Positions 48,105 to 60,115 of a stretch of 64,000 nucleotides of DNA are shown here, in pieces; the stretch's first letter is position 1, and every line of letters begins with the position of its first letter. This stretch comes from Alligator mississippiensis. Taxonomy: Eukaryota > Chordata > Crocodylia > Alligatoridae. The stretch lies in the NCBI RefSeq assembly GCF_030867095.1, contig NC_081831.1:40795319-40859318 (forward strand), read 5' to 3'. A program made the position numbers and the translations under genes. The notes beneath the pieces are model-generated. The model made no database searches. It had not been told where the DNA came from and worked only from the letters and a program-made list of their open reading frames with translations.

Positions 48105-48300
48105 CTACTGCTGGTGAGTGTGGGGGGCTGAGGCATCAAATGGAGGGCTGAAGCAATGAATGGGGGGTGGGGAAGAAGCGAGGGAAGGTGGAATGAGTAG
48201 GGAGTGGGGGGAACGAATGGGGGAATGAATGGGGAGCTGGGGGAATGAACGGGGGGTGGGGAAAGATATGGGGAGTTGGGGAAAGGAACGGGGGCTGGGG
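48105..48300 (+). repeat. G-rich minisatellite
   Basis: Irregular repeats of GGGGGAATGAATGGGG-like units. The many G-runs on the plus strand could form G-quadruplexes. No gene is associated. Confidence 0.7.
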
Positions 48301-49535
48301 CTGGGCGAGGCCTCCCCCAAGGTCCCCTCCCCCCTCCTTTAGGCCCCCAAGCCCTACTTACCTAACAACAAGCACTCCAGGTCACTGGAGCTTGCACCGC
48401 TTCCTCCCCAGCAGGCAGTGTGTGTCAGCATGGGAGAAAGGGCCAACCACAGAAACACTCTGGCTGGCTACCAGAGTGTCTCTGTGGAGGATCAAGCCTC
48501 CAGTTGCCTCAGGGCACGGTCCGGGACTGTGACCTGACCCATCTTTTCCCTCCAGGGTATTGTTTGACCCCTGGATATCCAGGGGTCTAATTTTGTCCCC
48601 GTGCTACAAATTTGCACTGCAAGGAACATTTTTTTGCTCCCACGCATGCCTCTTGCAGCTTCTGAAAGTGGTTTGAGATGCTGCAAGAGGCACATGTGTC
48701 CTTGTCTGGACGCACCCAAAGAGTACATTTCAATGGCTATGGAATGCAGCAGACTACACCCAAGGTCAGGGATTTCAAAGAATCTCTGGAGAGAATGGAG
48801 AAGTATACACTGGTTGCCTTTCCTGCATAGACTTCTCCCCACCTTACTTCAGAACTTACCTGGTACCTGCTTACTGTGCTGTTCAAAAGCAAATGGGAGT
48901 GGCAGCAGATTGGGGAAGCACCTATGTACGTCAGGGATAACCCCCTGGGTTGTCATACGATAATACTGAATCACATCCCTAATACTTACATGGGGTCAGA
49001 GTTATGTGGAGTCTGGATTATTGAGTGAGGTGCTTATCTAAGTGGGCACTAGTGCAGGGACTTAGCACTCTGTACTTGGGTGACAAATTTTAGGCACTTG
49101 AAATATTAGTCTGAGTGACTTCCCCAAAGCTACCGGAGAGGTGGTATCAGATCAGGGAGGGATCTCCTGCTAACTCTCTTTCATAGTCTACAACATGTTG
49201 CCTTTCACACTGCTGCACTGCCTCTCCTCATGGCCCAAAATCTCACTGGTTGTTCAGCAAAGGGGCTGGCTTTTATCGTTTTCAATAATTCTACTACCAA
49301 CAATAGCATAGCTGGTGGTGTCCTTCATAGCTATAAACTGATATAGGGTTTTCTGGAAAAAAACAAAACAAAACAAAGAACTTGTAACCACATTGTATGC
49401 TTAATCCCACAGTCTGCTTCTGAATACCTGTATACAGAGGAGGGGAAAACTGTGACAAGCTTTCATCTTAGTAAGTAAAGTCCTCTTCTCTTTCTTTTTC
49501 CCCCTGTCTGTTCCAACCCCTTCCTATCCTGTCAG

Positions 49536-49667
49536 GTCTCAGAAAGACTCCTGCTCCCACCTTCTGCATCTTGACGACATGGCACTGAAACTCCCAGGAA
49601 CTGTTCCCCTCTGTATTATCAGCCTTGGAATTCTACTCATGGTGTGTGCTGTCCCTGCTGAAGCTGG
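49536..49667 (+). CDS. GABRA3: GABRA3 exon 2: 5' UTR end and signal peptide (coding from 49579)
   Basis: A long pyrimidine tract ends at CAG 49533-49535, a strong 3' splice site. The start codon at 49579 has a good context (GACGACATGG). It encodes 29 residues plus two bases: MALKLPGTVP, then the hydrophobic LCIISLGILLMVCAVPAEA. This is a signal peptide; cleavage is likely near AVPA or AEA. The phrase ISLGILLM resembles the mammalian alpha-3 leader (TSLGILFL as I recall it). The 5' splice site is GG|GTAAGA at 49667/49668. The codon split as GG|G joins in frame to exon 3. The mammalian protein has a longer stretch between the signal peptide and the LSPKH phrase, which is not encoded here. Confidence 0.9.
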
Positions 49668-50684
49668 GTAAGATGGCAAAAAATCTTTAACAAAGCAGTA
49701 GGAGTCCCCTCTCACTTTGCTGGGAATATTGCAGTGTAAAGTTCCCACAGCCTTATCTCACTTCACTTGGAATATTCCAGCACAATCTGGAAGAAAGGCA
49801 ACTCTGAGCTTTTCTTTGAATAGTGCAGTGTGAACTGAGAATTTGTTCACTTTCTTTCTGATCAAACCTTATGTATTTGTAATAGTCATGTGTCTTTAAG
49901 GCAAGCTATATATGATACTCTCAAATATCTATCAGAATGATGGGGCAACCATCTTCCATCTTACTTCTCAATAGGTCTGCATACTTTTCTTATTCACATG
50001 AGATATTCCAGCAAAACAAAAATGTTCCTTACTTTCCTCACAATGTCTTGCACTGGGATGCCTCACTCCCTTGTAGCCATAGGTGACTGATTATATTAAC
50101 ATTATTTGAGCTGCTAGAGCTAAGGGTATGTCAGCATTTTTATGACAAAACCAGTTTTCTAACTTGGTTCACGTATAATCTGCTCTTGGCTAATGTTTTG
50201 CTCATATGAGGTCAAAGGGGTCGTATGAGGGATCCCTTTGCTTCTTTTACAAAATTGAACAAGTTACATTGACTTACCTGTGTGGCTGCCAGAAGTTAAT
50301 AACTGGGGGGAAAAAAACCCTTGATTTTAGATGAAGCTCCCCAGTTTGGCTAATGATTCCTGGTCTTGGCTAGTACTGGTACTCTTTTCCCTTAGCCAGA
50401 AGTCCACGATCTGGAACAATACTAGCTGTGCTTGCTTTCTTGGATTTGTACATTGATTCTGATCAGAGAAAACAAAAGCCCATTTTTCCACAATTAGCCA
50501 TCTGTAAAATCATATCACCCTGTAGTCCAGCATCAGCAGAACCCTAGAAACATCTCCCAGGTAACTCTCTGTTGCTGCCTTTCAGCATGTCAGGATGGAT
50601 CCCTTTCCAGAAAAAGGGAGACCTGGCTTAGTCCATGTTGGAAAATGAGGTGAGTAAAATTCCCTGTGGTAACGTATCTACAAA
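49668..50684. other. Start of intron 2, nothing recognised
   Basis: No exon or named repeat is seen. The stretch begins at the GTAAGA donor of exon 2 and ends at the 5' truncation point of the CR1 element. Confidence 0.5.
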
Positions 50685-52191
50685 ATGTACTGTTACAAGG
50701 TCATTGTGGGACCCCTGGCATGGATTTACAAGCATTCATGGTGCTCTGGCAATGTGCCAGAGGACTGGAAAAGGGCCAATGTGGTTCCCATTTTCAAAAA
50801 AAGGAGGAAAGACGACCCAGGAAACTATAGGCCAGTCAGTCTTACCTTGATCCTGGGCAAGCTTTTTGAGAGAATTATCCTGGTGCATGTCCGCGAGGGG
50901 CCAGCAGGGGAGATTATGCTCAGGGGCAACCAACATGGGTTCATTAGAGGCAGGTCCTGTCAGACCAACTTGGTGGCCTTCTATGACCAGGTCACAAAAC
51001 CCTTAGACACAGGTGTCATGGTGGACGTAGTCTCTCTGGCCTTTAGGAAGGCCTTCAACACTGTCTCTCACCCCATTTCATTAAAAAACTAGGGGACTGT
51101 GGCGTCGACACCTACACAGTCAAATGGGTCACTAAGTGGCTGGAGAGTGGCACCCAGAGAGTGGTGGTGGATGGATCTTACTTGACCTGGAGCGATGTGG
51201 GCAGTGGGGTTCCCCAGGGCTCGGTCCTTGGGCCTGCGCTGTTCAATATCTTCATCAGCGACTTGGACAAGGGGGTAAAAAGCACCCTGTTCAAATTCGC
51301 AAATGATACTAAGAAGTGGGGGGAAGTGGGCACATTAGAAGGGAGAAACAGTCTGCAATTGGACCTAGACATGTTACAGGGGTGGGTGGATGAGAACAGG
51401 ATGGGTTTCAACACTGACAAGAGCAAGGTGCTGCACCTGAGGAGGAAGAACCAGCAGCATACCTACAGGCTGGGGAACTCCCTTCTTGTCAGTGCAGAGG
51501 CAGAAAAGGATCTTGGGGTTATTATTGATGCCAAAATGAACATGGGGCGACAGTGTGGGGACGTGGTCAGGAAGGCCAACCGTACCTTGTCATGCATCCA
51601 CAGATGCATCTCAAGCAGGTCCAAGGAGGTGATCCTCCCCCTCCATGCAACACTGGTCAGGCCGCAGTTGGAGTACTGCCTCCAGTTCTGGGCACTGCAC
51701 TTCAGGAGGGATGTGGACAACATGGAGAGGGTCCAGAGGAGGGCCACCCGCATGATCAGGAGTCAGCAGGGCAGGCCCTATGAGGAGAAGCTAAGGGACC
51801 TGAACTTGCTCAGCCTCCATGAGAGAAGGCTGAGGGGGATCTAGTAGCCTGTTACAAACTAGTCAGAGGGGACCAGCAGGCATTGGGGGAGTCCTTGTTC
51901 CCCCGAGGACTGCCAGGAGTGACTAGAAATAATGGTCACAAGCTGGCAGAGGGTAGATTCAGACTAGACATCAGGAGGCGCTACTTCACTGTCAGGGTGG
52001 CTAGGATCTGGAACCAACTTCCGAGACAAGTGGTGCTGGCTCCTATCCTGGGGGTCTTTAAGAGGAGGCTGGTTGAATACCTTGCTGGGGTCGTTTGACC
52101 CCAGTACTCTTTGCTGCCATGGCAGGGGGTCGGAATAATGATCTACTCAGGTCCTTTCTGACCCTACAAACTATGAAACTATGAAACAATG
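50685..52191 (+). mobile_element. CR1 LINE, 5'-truncated
   Basis: This is the 3' third of a chicken-repeat-1 type LINE: the reverse transcriptase domain, C-terminal region and short 3' UTR. RT motifs in order: NVPEDWKRANVVPIFKK and the YRPVSLT phrase near 50830, then VPQGSVLGP near 51209 and FANDTK at 51296, where the catalytic motif is normally F/YADDTK. The C-terminal part has LEYCLQFW and RVQRRATR phrases. Frame breaks lie between 51092 and 51161 and near 51844. The 3' end runs into two copies of an ACTATGAA-type octamer, the usual CR1 terminus. The 5' truncation at about 50685 is typical of CR1. Confidence 0.92.
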
Positions 52192-52429
52192 TTGGATAGA
52201 GGCTTCCAAGAACCATCTAGTACACATGTCTAGCAGAAAATATTCAGCTTCATGAATTGTTTTGTGCCCATCATGTGTTCATTGACATTTAATCCATGTA
52301 TATGCATGCCATATGCCTTCATTATCACAAAAATTTGCTCTCCACACATTTACACATGTATGTGTGCATTGGTATATTTGCTTGCATTTAGTTTTACACC
52401 TACAAGTTCATAGCCACATATAGATCTTA

Positions 52430-53226
52430 AAGAGATCTTTCCAGAACCACTCATCCTAGACTTTAAATAAGCACTGAACCTCACCAGCCGAATGGATCCA
52501 GACCATGCCAGGACAAGAAATGTAAAACCTCCCAACACATCTCAAATACTCTCACAATAACTACACCCCACAACAGAACCATCACCTTTCCTGGATTACA
52601 GAAATATAATATATCTCATTCAATGCACTAAATGCTGTGATGAAGAATATGTAGGAGAAACCAAACAAAAACTGCATATCAGAATGAATACACACCAAAA
52701 ATCCATCAAATACAAAAATACCTAATTACTTGTGAGCGCATATTTCTCACAAGACTAATACTCTCTCTCCAGTCTCTCAGTTCTAATCCTCAAAGGGACT
52801 TTACAAAATACCTTTTGTAGGTGAGCCAACAAACTTCACTTTATAAATGTACTGGATACAAAAATTCATGGAATAAATATAGGCATTGGATTTATGGCAC
52901 ATTATAACTTACCTGCCACCCAATAATCCCAGCTAACATCTCTACATTTTACCAGCTACATTCTAGCACCAAGGCAACATTTCCCACTTTTTCTCCACAT
53001 CTATCTGTGTCACACCTACTGTCTCCCATTGCCTCTGATCCTCACTGCCATGCATTTTGCATTTTCACAGACCTGAATTTTGCATATTAGCTTCTATTCC
53101 ACCATGGGAAACACAAAACACCAGCAGATTCTCCCTATGCCTAAAAAAGGGTGTTTGTACCCAAAAGCTTGCAAAGAACAATTTTTCCAACTGGTTAGCT
53201 AGTCTACTAAAAGATATCACATTTGC
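52430..53226 (+). mobile_element. Penelope-like element, 3' part (GIY-YIG region and tail), left piece
   Basis: A short frame at 52603-52722 reads [11 protein letters not shown], then [18 protein letters not shown]. The order YLIxC..C, YVGxT, LxxRxxxH is that of the GIY-YIG-type endonuclease at the C-terminus of Penelope-like elements. A non-coding tail follows, with a hammerhead-like arrangement at 53141-53204 and the terminal phrase CTACTAAAAGATATCAC. The tail is interrupted at 53226 by a hAT insertion and resumes at 54059. The reverse transcriptase domain is not recognised upstream; CR1 sequence ends at 52191. The copy is old and broken. Confidence 0.75.
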
Positions 53227-53778
53227 TAGGCCTGTGCAAAGCTTCAGTCCCTGATTCGATTCAGTGGAGACTTGACCCAATTTGGTGGCTGAATCTCCAA
53301 ATCTGAATCAAATCAGAGTATCCTTTAATCTCTCTGAATCGAATTGGAACCCTTCAATTCGATTTGGAAAGATTCAGTAAGATTCGGAGATTCAGACATA
53401 GAGACAATTTTAAATTTTTTTTCTATATACCTCTAGGTAGCAGGGGCTCGTGAGTGCTGGGGTGCATGGAGTGTCCCACAGAAGCACAGGGGGCACTCGT
53501 CAGCAGACCCTGAAGTGGACCAGAAGCAGTTCTGGTCCACTTCTGGGTCTGCCGGGGAGTGCTCTGGGGGGCCCCCCAGCACTCCCCTGGCTTGGCGACT
53601 GGTGCCTCATGGGTCTGGGAGGGCACCCGGGGTCCTCCTGTGGCTGATCACCGAGCCAGGGCGGTGTTGGGAGGCCCCCCATTGTGCTCCCCGTCAGACC
53701 CAGAAATGGACCAGAACTACTTCTGGTCCACTTCTGGGTTTGCCACCAAGCACGTGGAGCACTCCCCTTCCCCTTCCC

Positions 53779-53809
<31 letters not shown>

Positions 53810-54058
53810 ACACACTCCTGCAGGATGCTCCATGTGTCCCAGAATCACAGCATTCACAAGCCATGCTGGTACCTTGAGGTATGTAGAAACAACTTTTCAA
53901 GCTGTGTCTATTTTCAAATCTCTGATTCTCTGAATGAGCATCAAATCTTCAATTCAGCCAAATTGAATCAGGGACAGTGATCTGTATCAACGAATTGAAT
54001 CACTGTCCCCAATTTGGGCCAAATTTGAATCAAATAGGGCCCACTTCGTACACCCCTA
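53227..54058. mobile_element. hAT-like non-autonomous transposon inserted in the Penelope tail
   Basis: The left end TAGGCCTGTGCAAAGCTTC and the right end, complement TAGGGGTGTACGAAG, are inverted repeats of the family seen at 4278 and 19721. The flanks ACATTTGC (53219-53226) and ACATTTTT (54059-54066) match at 6 of 8 bases, a decayed 8-bp duplication. Subterminal GATTCA/TGAATC words are abundant. The interior has several diverged copies of a CAGAAGTGGACCAGAA-type unit in both orientations (about 53500-53745) and a C20 run plus (CA)n near 53776-53814. No transposase frame is present. Confidence 0.8.
53776..53814. repeat. C homopolymer followed by (CA)n
   Basis: About 20 consecutive C bases run into ten CA units, inside the hAT element at 53227-54058. 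The exact length of the C-run may be a sequencing estimate. Confidence 0.9.
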
Positions 54059-54110
54059 ACATTTTTCCAAAGAAACCTGTTACCCACATAGACAGTTGTA
54101 TACCTGTATA
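54059..54110 (+). mobile_element. Penelope-like tail, right piece after the hAT insertion
   Basis: ACATTTTTCCAAAGAAACCTGTT continues the tail left at GATATCAC (53213-53220). The intact tail at 62117-62144 reads GATATCAGATTCACCC then AAAGAACCTTGTCTGC. Removing the hAT element and one target copy restores the same order. The 3' limit is approximate. Confidence 0.6.
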
Positions 54111-56749
54111 CAAGCCTACATGTATGCGTGCACTCTTCATGTCCACATACAAGTATGTATGTACATAAAGTATAAGAAAGTTCCAGGGTGCACACACAAA
54201 TACAAGTGTACATCTGTGTACAAGCTGGCTGTTTTCCTCAACACAGTTAAACCAACAAGCTGACAGGCTCCTTCTCAATGGCATCATACAAAATTCTCCT
54301 CCTCAAGCTGCCTGACTGTAATAAGCAGTTTTTTCTCTAAGCTATGGTGAAAGGCTTGGGCTTTGTTCTTTGACATTGTAAATAGGGTTCTGAGGAATTG
54401 CCAGAGCACTTGCTGAATAGCTATTTCTCAAACAGCCATATCTTGGCACTTCCATCACAATGGTTACTGGTCCTTACGAGGTACAGTAAACTGCTTGTGT
54501 GAACTTTCATTTCATTTCCATTTTTTTTCTTATGATAAACCCTTCCATTTGTTTGTGCTGGGATATCATTGTAATGGAAAAGCTGACAGAGTTTTGGCGA
54601 TAAGGGCAGCAGCAAGGACTACTATAATTTAAAGTGAGGCTGTGGGTGTGAACTCCATGTTCTCCTGTTTTCTCTATTCTGAGTATCTGGATGTTCTTTT
54701 GTCATGAAGTCCTTCTGCATTTTGCTGAAAAGAGTTGCTTAAGTGGGTGTGGAGCTATGTTCTAGGAGCCCTGCTGCACTGTGCTTGTTATCTAGGCAGT
54801 CTGTGCCTGTCATTTCTTCATGCTGATCCTCTCAGGAACTACACTAACCTTTGTTTTACCTGTACTCATTACAGATACCAGTTCCCTCCTGGTGCACACA
54901 GAGGAAGTTTTATCTTGTGGCCTTTAGTCCTTCATCATAGGTCCAAATCTGGCCCTATCTCATTCTGATCTGGTGCTACCCTGCAGAGCACTTCCACTTG
55001 TTACATGCACAGATCCTCCTCTCACTGTACAGACTTGCCCTCACCTAACATTGCCATACTTTCTCCCTTCTCTCCATTTCAGACCCCATTTCTTTCCAAT
55101 CCAAGAAGGCAAGTTCAGAGAAATCTACGGTGCCTTCTTCCCCATCCTGTCCTCTGGCTGTAAAGTCAAAAGTTTGGCATGTTGACCTCATTTTCACTTC
55201 TCTCCTCCCTGAACCCCTCCTCTCAGTATGCTTCACAGAGTCTCTTAAGGAAGATGTGAATTCCACAGTGTTCAAGTCAGAGACAAAATTTTGATCAAAT
55301 AAAGCAAACCAAGTTCAAAATTAATCAAAGAGATTTTTAGCAGTTCCTAATGGATTTCAGCCAGGAATCTCTTAAAAGTCTATCCTATCTCACTGAATAG
55401 TAAATTTTAAACAGCTTCTTTAAAAAAATCATACATGCTTGCTAGTTTTTATTAGCATGTTATATATTCATAAGTTATAGGAAGTCTGACCACATCAGCA
55501 AACATTGATAGATATGGTTAGAAGACATGGTTATATACACATTATGGAATGCTGGTGTAATTGATTATCCACTTATTAATGCAGCCATTTATTAGAGATT
55601 ATTAAAAATCAGAACTTCTGTCCTACAGACAATTCAGAAATTTTGAAATTTGTTTTTTCCCCCAAATCCGGACAAAAAAACCCTAAATAAAACCTTTTTG
55701 TGGAATGGAAGCCTCCAAAAGCTTCATTTTGACATTTCTGATAAAATCAAACTGTGTTGACAATTCTGAATTATATGTTTAATCCCTTTTGGTTGGAATT
55801 TGCTCAGTTGATACCTTTAGAGCTGCTGTGGTGGTTATAGAAACTGTAGGTTAAGTGCCTGACTCTAACTCTCATCTTTGGGCTGGGCATCCTGGCTGGA
55901 TACTATCTCCCTTTATGGTTCACGTTGGTCCAAGGACAGTGAAAACAGTGAGGAATTATGGGAGATGCAATCCAATTAGGGATGTCAGCTGTTAGAAGGG
56001 AACAGGAGCAAAATATACCGCAACGATACATTCCTATGATGCCTGCAGTAGATCAAAGAGATATGGATTAATAGCACATTGATTTCAGTTAAAATGCTCC
56101 AGGTAGGGTCAACAAATGCAAGTGCTTTATTCGAGTTAACCTGAAAATTTTTGGTTTTGATTTTCCAATACAACCCCCCCAAAAATATCCACTAAAAAAA
56201 TACTGGCTTTTGCAGAAGCTGAATTTTCTACTGAAAAAAGCCAATAGACACAGTGCTACATTTTATCATTTTGTCACCACTGATAAACTGTAAAAATACC
56301 TGTAACATGGGCCATGGACGGACAAACCAATTTATAAAGTTAAAAGACTTCTCCCCTCAGCTGCTCCATGATAATTGTTCCATTTGTTTATTCCTGTTGC
56401 GTGCTAACTGGAAGCTAAACCAGGGCAGCTTACACCTGAATGGACCACCACACTGAATAATGGGTCTCAAATATGTTCAGTGCTTCTTTCTTCCCTCATT
56501 ATTTTCTATTTTTTACCTGAAATCTTTATTTCCTGGTTCAGGCTTGGAACATCAAAATACGATGATTCTGTTTCTGGCAGAACTGTGGCAAGAGAAACTG
56601 TTTTTATGAGATTTTAGAGCCCACCAAAACCAACAGATCTGGCTAGTATGACTGAGAATTACTAAGCCTAAAGATGGCTGAGAGGATCCTCTGAACCTTG
56701 TGTGTCCTGTCACTATCCAGTTTAGCAGTGGTATTATCTGGGCTAGTAA
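54111..56749. other. Intron 2 sequence, nothing recognised
   Basis: No exon, RNA gene or named repeat is visible in this stretch. Confidence 0.45.
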
Positions 56750-57795
56750 TAGTGTGTGCACTAAATTAGCCTATTTCAATGCTCATTAAAGGGTCTCTGA
56801 AAAAGCCATACTATTTAGTTAATGCGTATTAAAATAGGCTAATGCTCATTAAGCGTCACTTAAAAACCATGCTCTTTAGTTAATGTGTATTAAGACCAGC
56901 TAATGCACATTTTCCTAGTACCTCACAATGGAATTAACATGCATTAATGTGCCTTTTCTAATGTGCATTCAGTACCTCTGGGCAGTTTTACACGTGCTCT
57001 GGGGTGGCTCCAAAAGCCACACCAATTAAAGCGCTGCCATGCCTCTTGTCTCTAATTAAAGCACTGCCACATCTCAAGTTCATTCGAAGAGCTTTAGTTC
57101 AAGTGCTCCTACCACCATTTTTAAGTGTGGGGACACTGATACATGAGACACAGGAACCCTGCTGGAGTGCAGTAATTGCCACACTCCAGCAGACTTGGTT
57201 AATAATGTCTGCTCTGACAGGCTGAAATTACAGTGCATGAGAGCAACCTCTGCACTCATGTTCAGGCACCCTCCAATGTGAGGTCCTAAATTAATGCACA
57301 TTAGGCTGCACTAATGCACAGTAGCGTATTTGCATGCTTTTTTAGTGATGTTTAATGCACAGTAGACTATTCTACTGTGCATTAGTGTAATGTCATGGTT
57401 TCAGTTAAATAGTCTACTGTGCATTAAAGCACATGTGTAGAAGTGCCCGTGAGGCATTTGTACACGTGTTTGCACTGGCACATACATTTATATAAACTGC
57501 AAAATACATGTCAGCACTGAGAAAATGGCAGCGTGTCAGCGCTGAGAAAAATCAAAGGTGCTTTTCTCAGTGCTGATGTGCATTTCACCTTTTATACAAA
57601 TGGTGTCAGGCATGTCAGCAAGTGTCAGGCACGTTAGCTTGTGTGCGGAGGAGACTCCATTAATCAAGTCTGCTCCAATGCACTAGATCTCCAGATCATC
57701 GGAGCAGACAAAGGTACATATATAAATGCCCATGGGTATTAGATTTAATGCGCATTAATGAATGCACGTTGATGCATGTGTAGACGTGCTCAGTG
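56750..57795. mobile_element. Cluster of nested MITEs with CTACAC-type ends
   Basis: At least two small elements sit inside a third. Inner element 1 is 56980-57448, with ends GGGCAGTTTTACACGTGC and ACATGTGTAGAAGTGCCC. Inner element 2 is about 57453-57732, with ends GGCATTTGTACACG and TATATAAATGCCC. The outer right end (GCATGTGTAGACGTGCTC) is at about 57774-57791; its left end is near 56750 but not certain. The whole cluster is full of TTAATGCACATTAG-type words that pair with one another. It belongs broadly with the elements at 6101 and 62389. No coding capacity. Confidence 0.6.
57353..57384. repeat. Perfect hairpin, 14-bp stem and 4-base loop
   Basis: TAATGCACAGTAGA is followed by CTAT and then by TCTACTGTGCATTA, its exact reverse complement. 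It lies inside the MITE at 56980-57448. Confidence 0.95.
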
Positions 57796-60110
57796 ATACC
57801 AAGGTGGTGGACTCATCCAGCATGCTTAGCGAAACTGTCAGAAAGATAAATGCATGGGCCATGTGACAGGCCAGAATGGAGTCCCACATGAGAATGCTGG
57901 GAGCTTCTAAATGCTGCTATTGCTTTATGAAAAGAAGTATATTGAAGGAAGAGGGCATTTAGTAATGCTATTTTCCATCATGGTTTCTGCACCACAAAGG
58001 GAAGCTGCCTTTCCCACAAATTAACTCTAAGACTAGGGAAAGACATTAGACATAAACCAGTTTAAGTGGTCAGAAACTGGTTTAAACCTGTAACAGAACA
58101 GATGTTCAGTGCACATAAACCAGTTTGAGAATGGCTGAAATTGATTTGAGATAAACCTGGTTGAATGTAGTATCAGACTTAACTAATTTGGCTCAAACCA
58201 GTTTATGCAATGTCTGTCCCAGACCCCTTGCTGGTTTAAATTAAATCAGACACCCTCAGCATCCCAGTATGCTCTCAGGGCTGGGCAGGGCTCTGTGTTC
58301 CACAGCAGGACTGGCCCTCCCCTCTGCTCCCTGGCAGCAGCTCCAGCAGTCTCTGCAGGCATCTGCCTGGCTTCTGCTCCCCCACCCCTCCCCACTCTCT
58401 GCTAAGCAGGCATTCCCCTTCCCCCACTACCCCCCTGTCCCTCACAGACATCGCTCAGCATTGACTAGCAGACCACATGCTGGCTACCTCTGAGCTGTGG
58501 CACATGGGACAAAGGCAAAATCAACAGATATCTGGTAACATCCCTCTGTGTTCTTAATGGGGTGATAAACACTGAGTTAGGGGTGATAAACATTCCCTGC
58601 TGGGCTGTTCAGGAGAGGGGGAACCCCTCCCTAATCAGAGCATCCTGCCTGGGCCAGGGCCAGGCCCAGGCCCCCTCAGCCCAGCTCTGTGAAAGAAAGG
58701 GAGGGCTGATCTAGCACCCCCTGGCTTCTAGCCTGAGCTACTGCAGGCATGTGCCTGCGTTCCTGAGATGCCTGTCAAGTTACAAACTGATTTAGCCTAG
58801 CCAGGTTAGACTTCAGTACACTATAAAGGAAAAACCTTTTCCCCTCCTCCAACAATTAACTGAGGATGGGAATGGAATGCAAGTGATACAAAAAGATGAG
58901 GAAAGGGAGACAATAAAAATATCTAGCAGCTTTATTGGGTAGCTTCCCTACCCACCCCTTGAAAGGGGAACCCTATTCCAAAGGGTCTGGTTTGCAGATG
59001 CACCCACATCACTGACATCCCCCAGCTACTAGCATTGGCGTCTCTCCCATTTGCTTCATTCACTCATCTTAATCAAACCACTGCTCCCAAGTCATTTATT
59101 TTTTCTGTTTAGCAGTAACACATTGATTTGTCAGTGCTAGAATGCAGCCCATCTGATGAAGCTCCTGCAGCACTTCTAACAATTCATCCACTAAACCAGC
59201 CATTCATCTCTGTGCCTTGCTGTGTTTCTTTATGTATTATGCTGCATGACTATGCTTCTTAACCTTCCCTCCCCACCTTCCCTCCCCACACCACCATTTC
59301 CTTGTTGCTTCTTGCAGTGTTGTTTCACTAGTGTCTTTTTCTGCCTCCTTCCTCCATGCAATCTCTGCATCGCTCTAGTTTTTTTCTATCTGCTTTCTCT
59401 TTTATTTAATCTGCTCTCTATCCAGGTATTGGTCCTACTGATGACTCCTGCTGGGAAAAGCTATGATTATAATTATTGAGAATACATTCCTGGGTGACAT
59501 TATTAGTCTGTCTCTTACACTGATGAGTGTCTAAGGGCTCAATGGCCTGATTTTCAAAGTTGACTGATGTCATGGAGCGTTCTAGGATCTCAGCACCACT
59601 GAAAATGATGCCCTTGGTTGGCATTAAAATACACAATTTGAAGGCTTATCTATTTCAGGATTGCAGTTTTGCATTGAAAATCTTTTGAGATGAAGCTTGT
59701 TCATGATATTCAGTATTTTCTTTGATCCAGCTGATCAGAAAATACCATAAAAAGACTTCCTGAGGTATTTCAGCATTACTGCTTTGAATTGAAACAGGAA
59801 ATGCAGAGGCAAGTGCAAATGAAATTTGATTAAAAAAGGAAAATGCTCAACAACAAAAAAAATCACTTTCACGTTTTAAATACAAACTCAGTGACTCTTA
59901 TAGCCAAAGTGCTTTGCTTGTTTCCAGTTCTCAGCAGTCCACCTTCTTGGAGTCAGTTGCCTCTATAGAAAAGTTATTCTGCAGTATGCATTATGCATCT
60001 CATACTGGGAGAAACCAGAAATGGAGTTACCAAGTGGTCCCCAGAACCACTGCTCCTAAAACATCCTCCATTAGGGGTGCTGGGAGTTTCTAGGACAAGG
60101 GAAGATGATC
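57796..60110. other. Intron 2 sequence, nothing recognised
   Basis: No exon is seen. Around 58040-58220 and 58780-58810 the words AAACCAGTTT and AACTGGTTTA recur in both orientations, suggesting one further inverted-repeat MITE of roughly 750 bp whose ends I could not fix. Confidence 0.4.
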
Positions 60111-60115
60111 TTAAC

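Larger units (their letters stand above)
47089..49535. other. End of intron 1: repeats and G-rich tracts
   Basis: No exon is seen before 49536. The stretch holds a (GA)n run at 47220-47239, a block related to 62770-62970 in inverted orientation (47570-47770), a GAGCAGGAG-type minisatellite (about 47825-48060) and a G-rich tract (48105-48300). A GGACGCACCC phrase at 48707-48716 resembles the right end of the GGGTGCATCTACAC MITE family. Confidence 0.5.
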
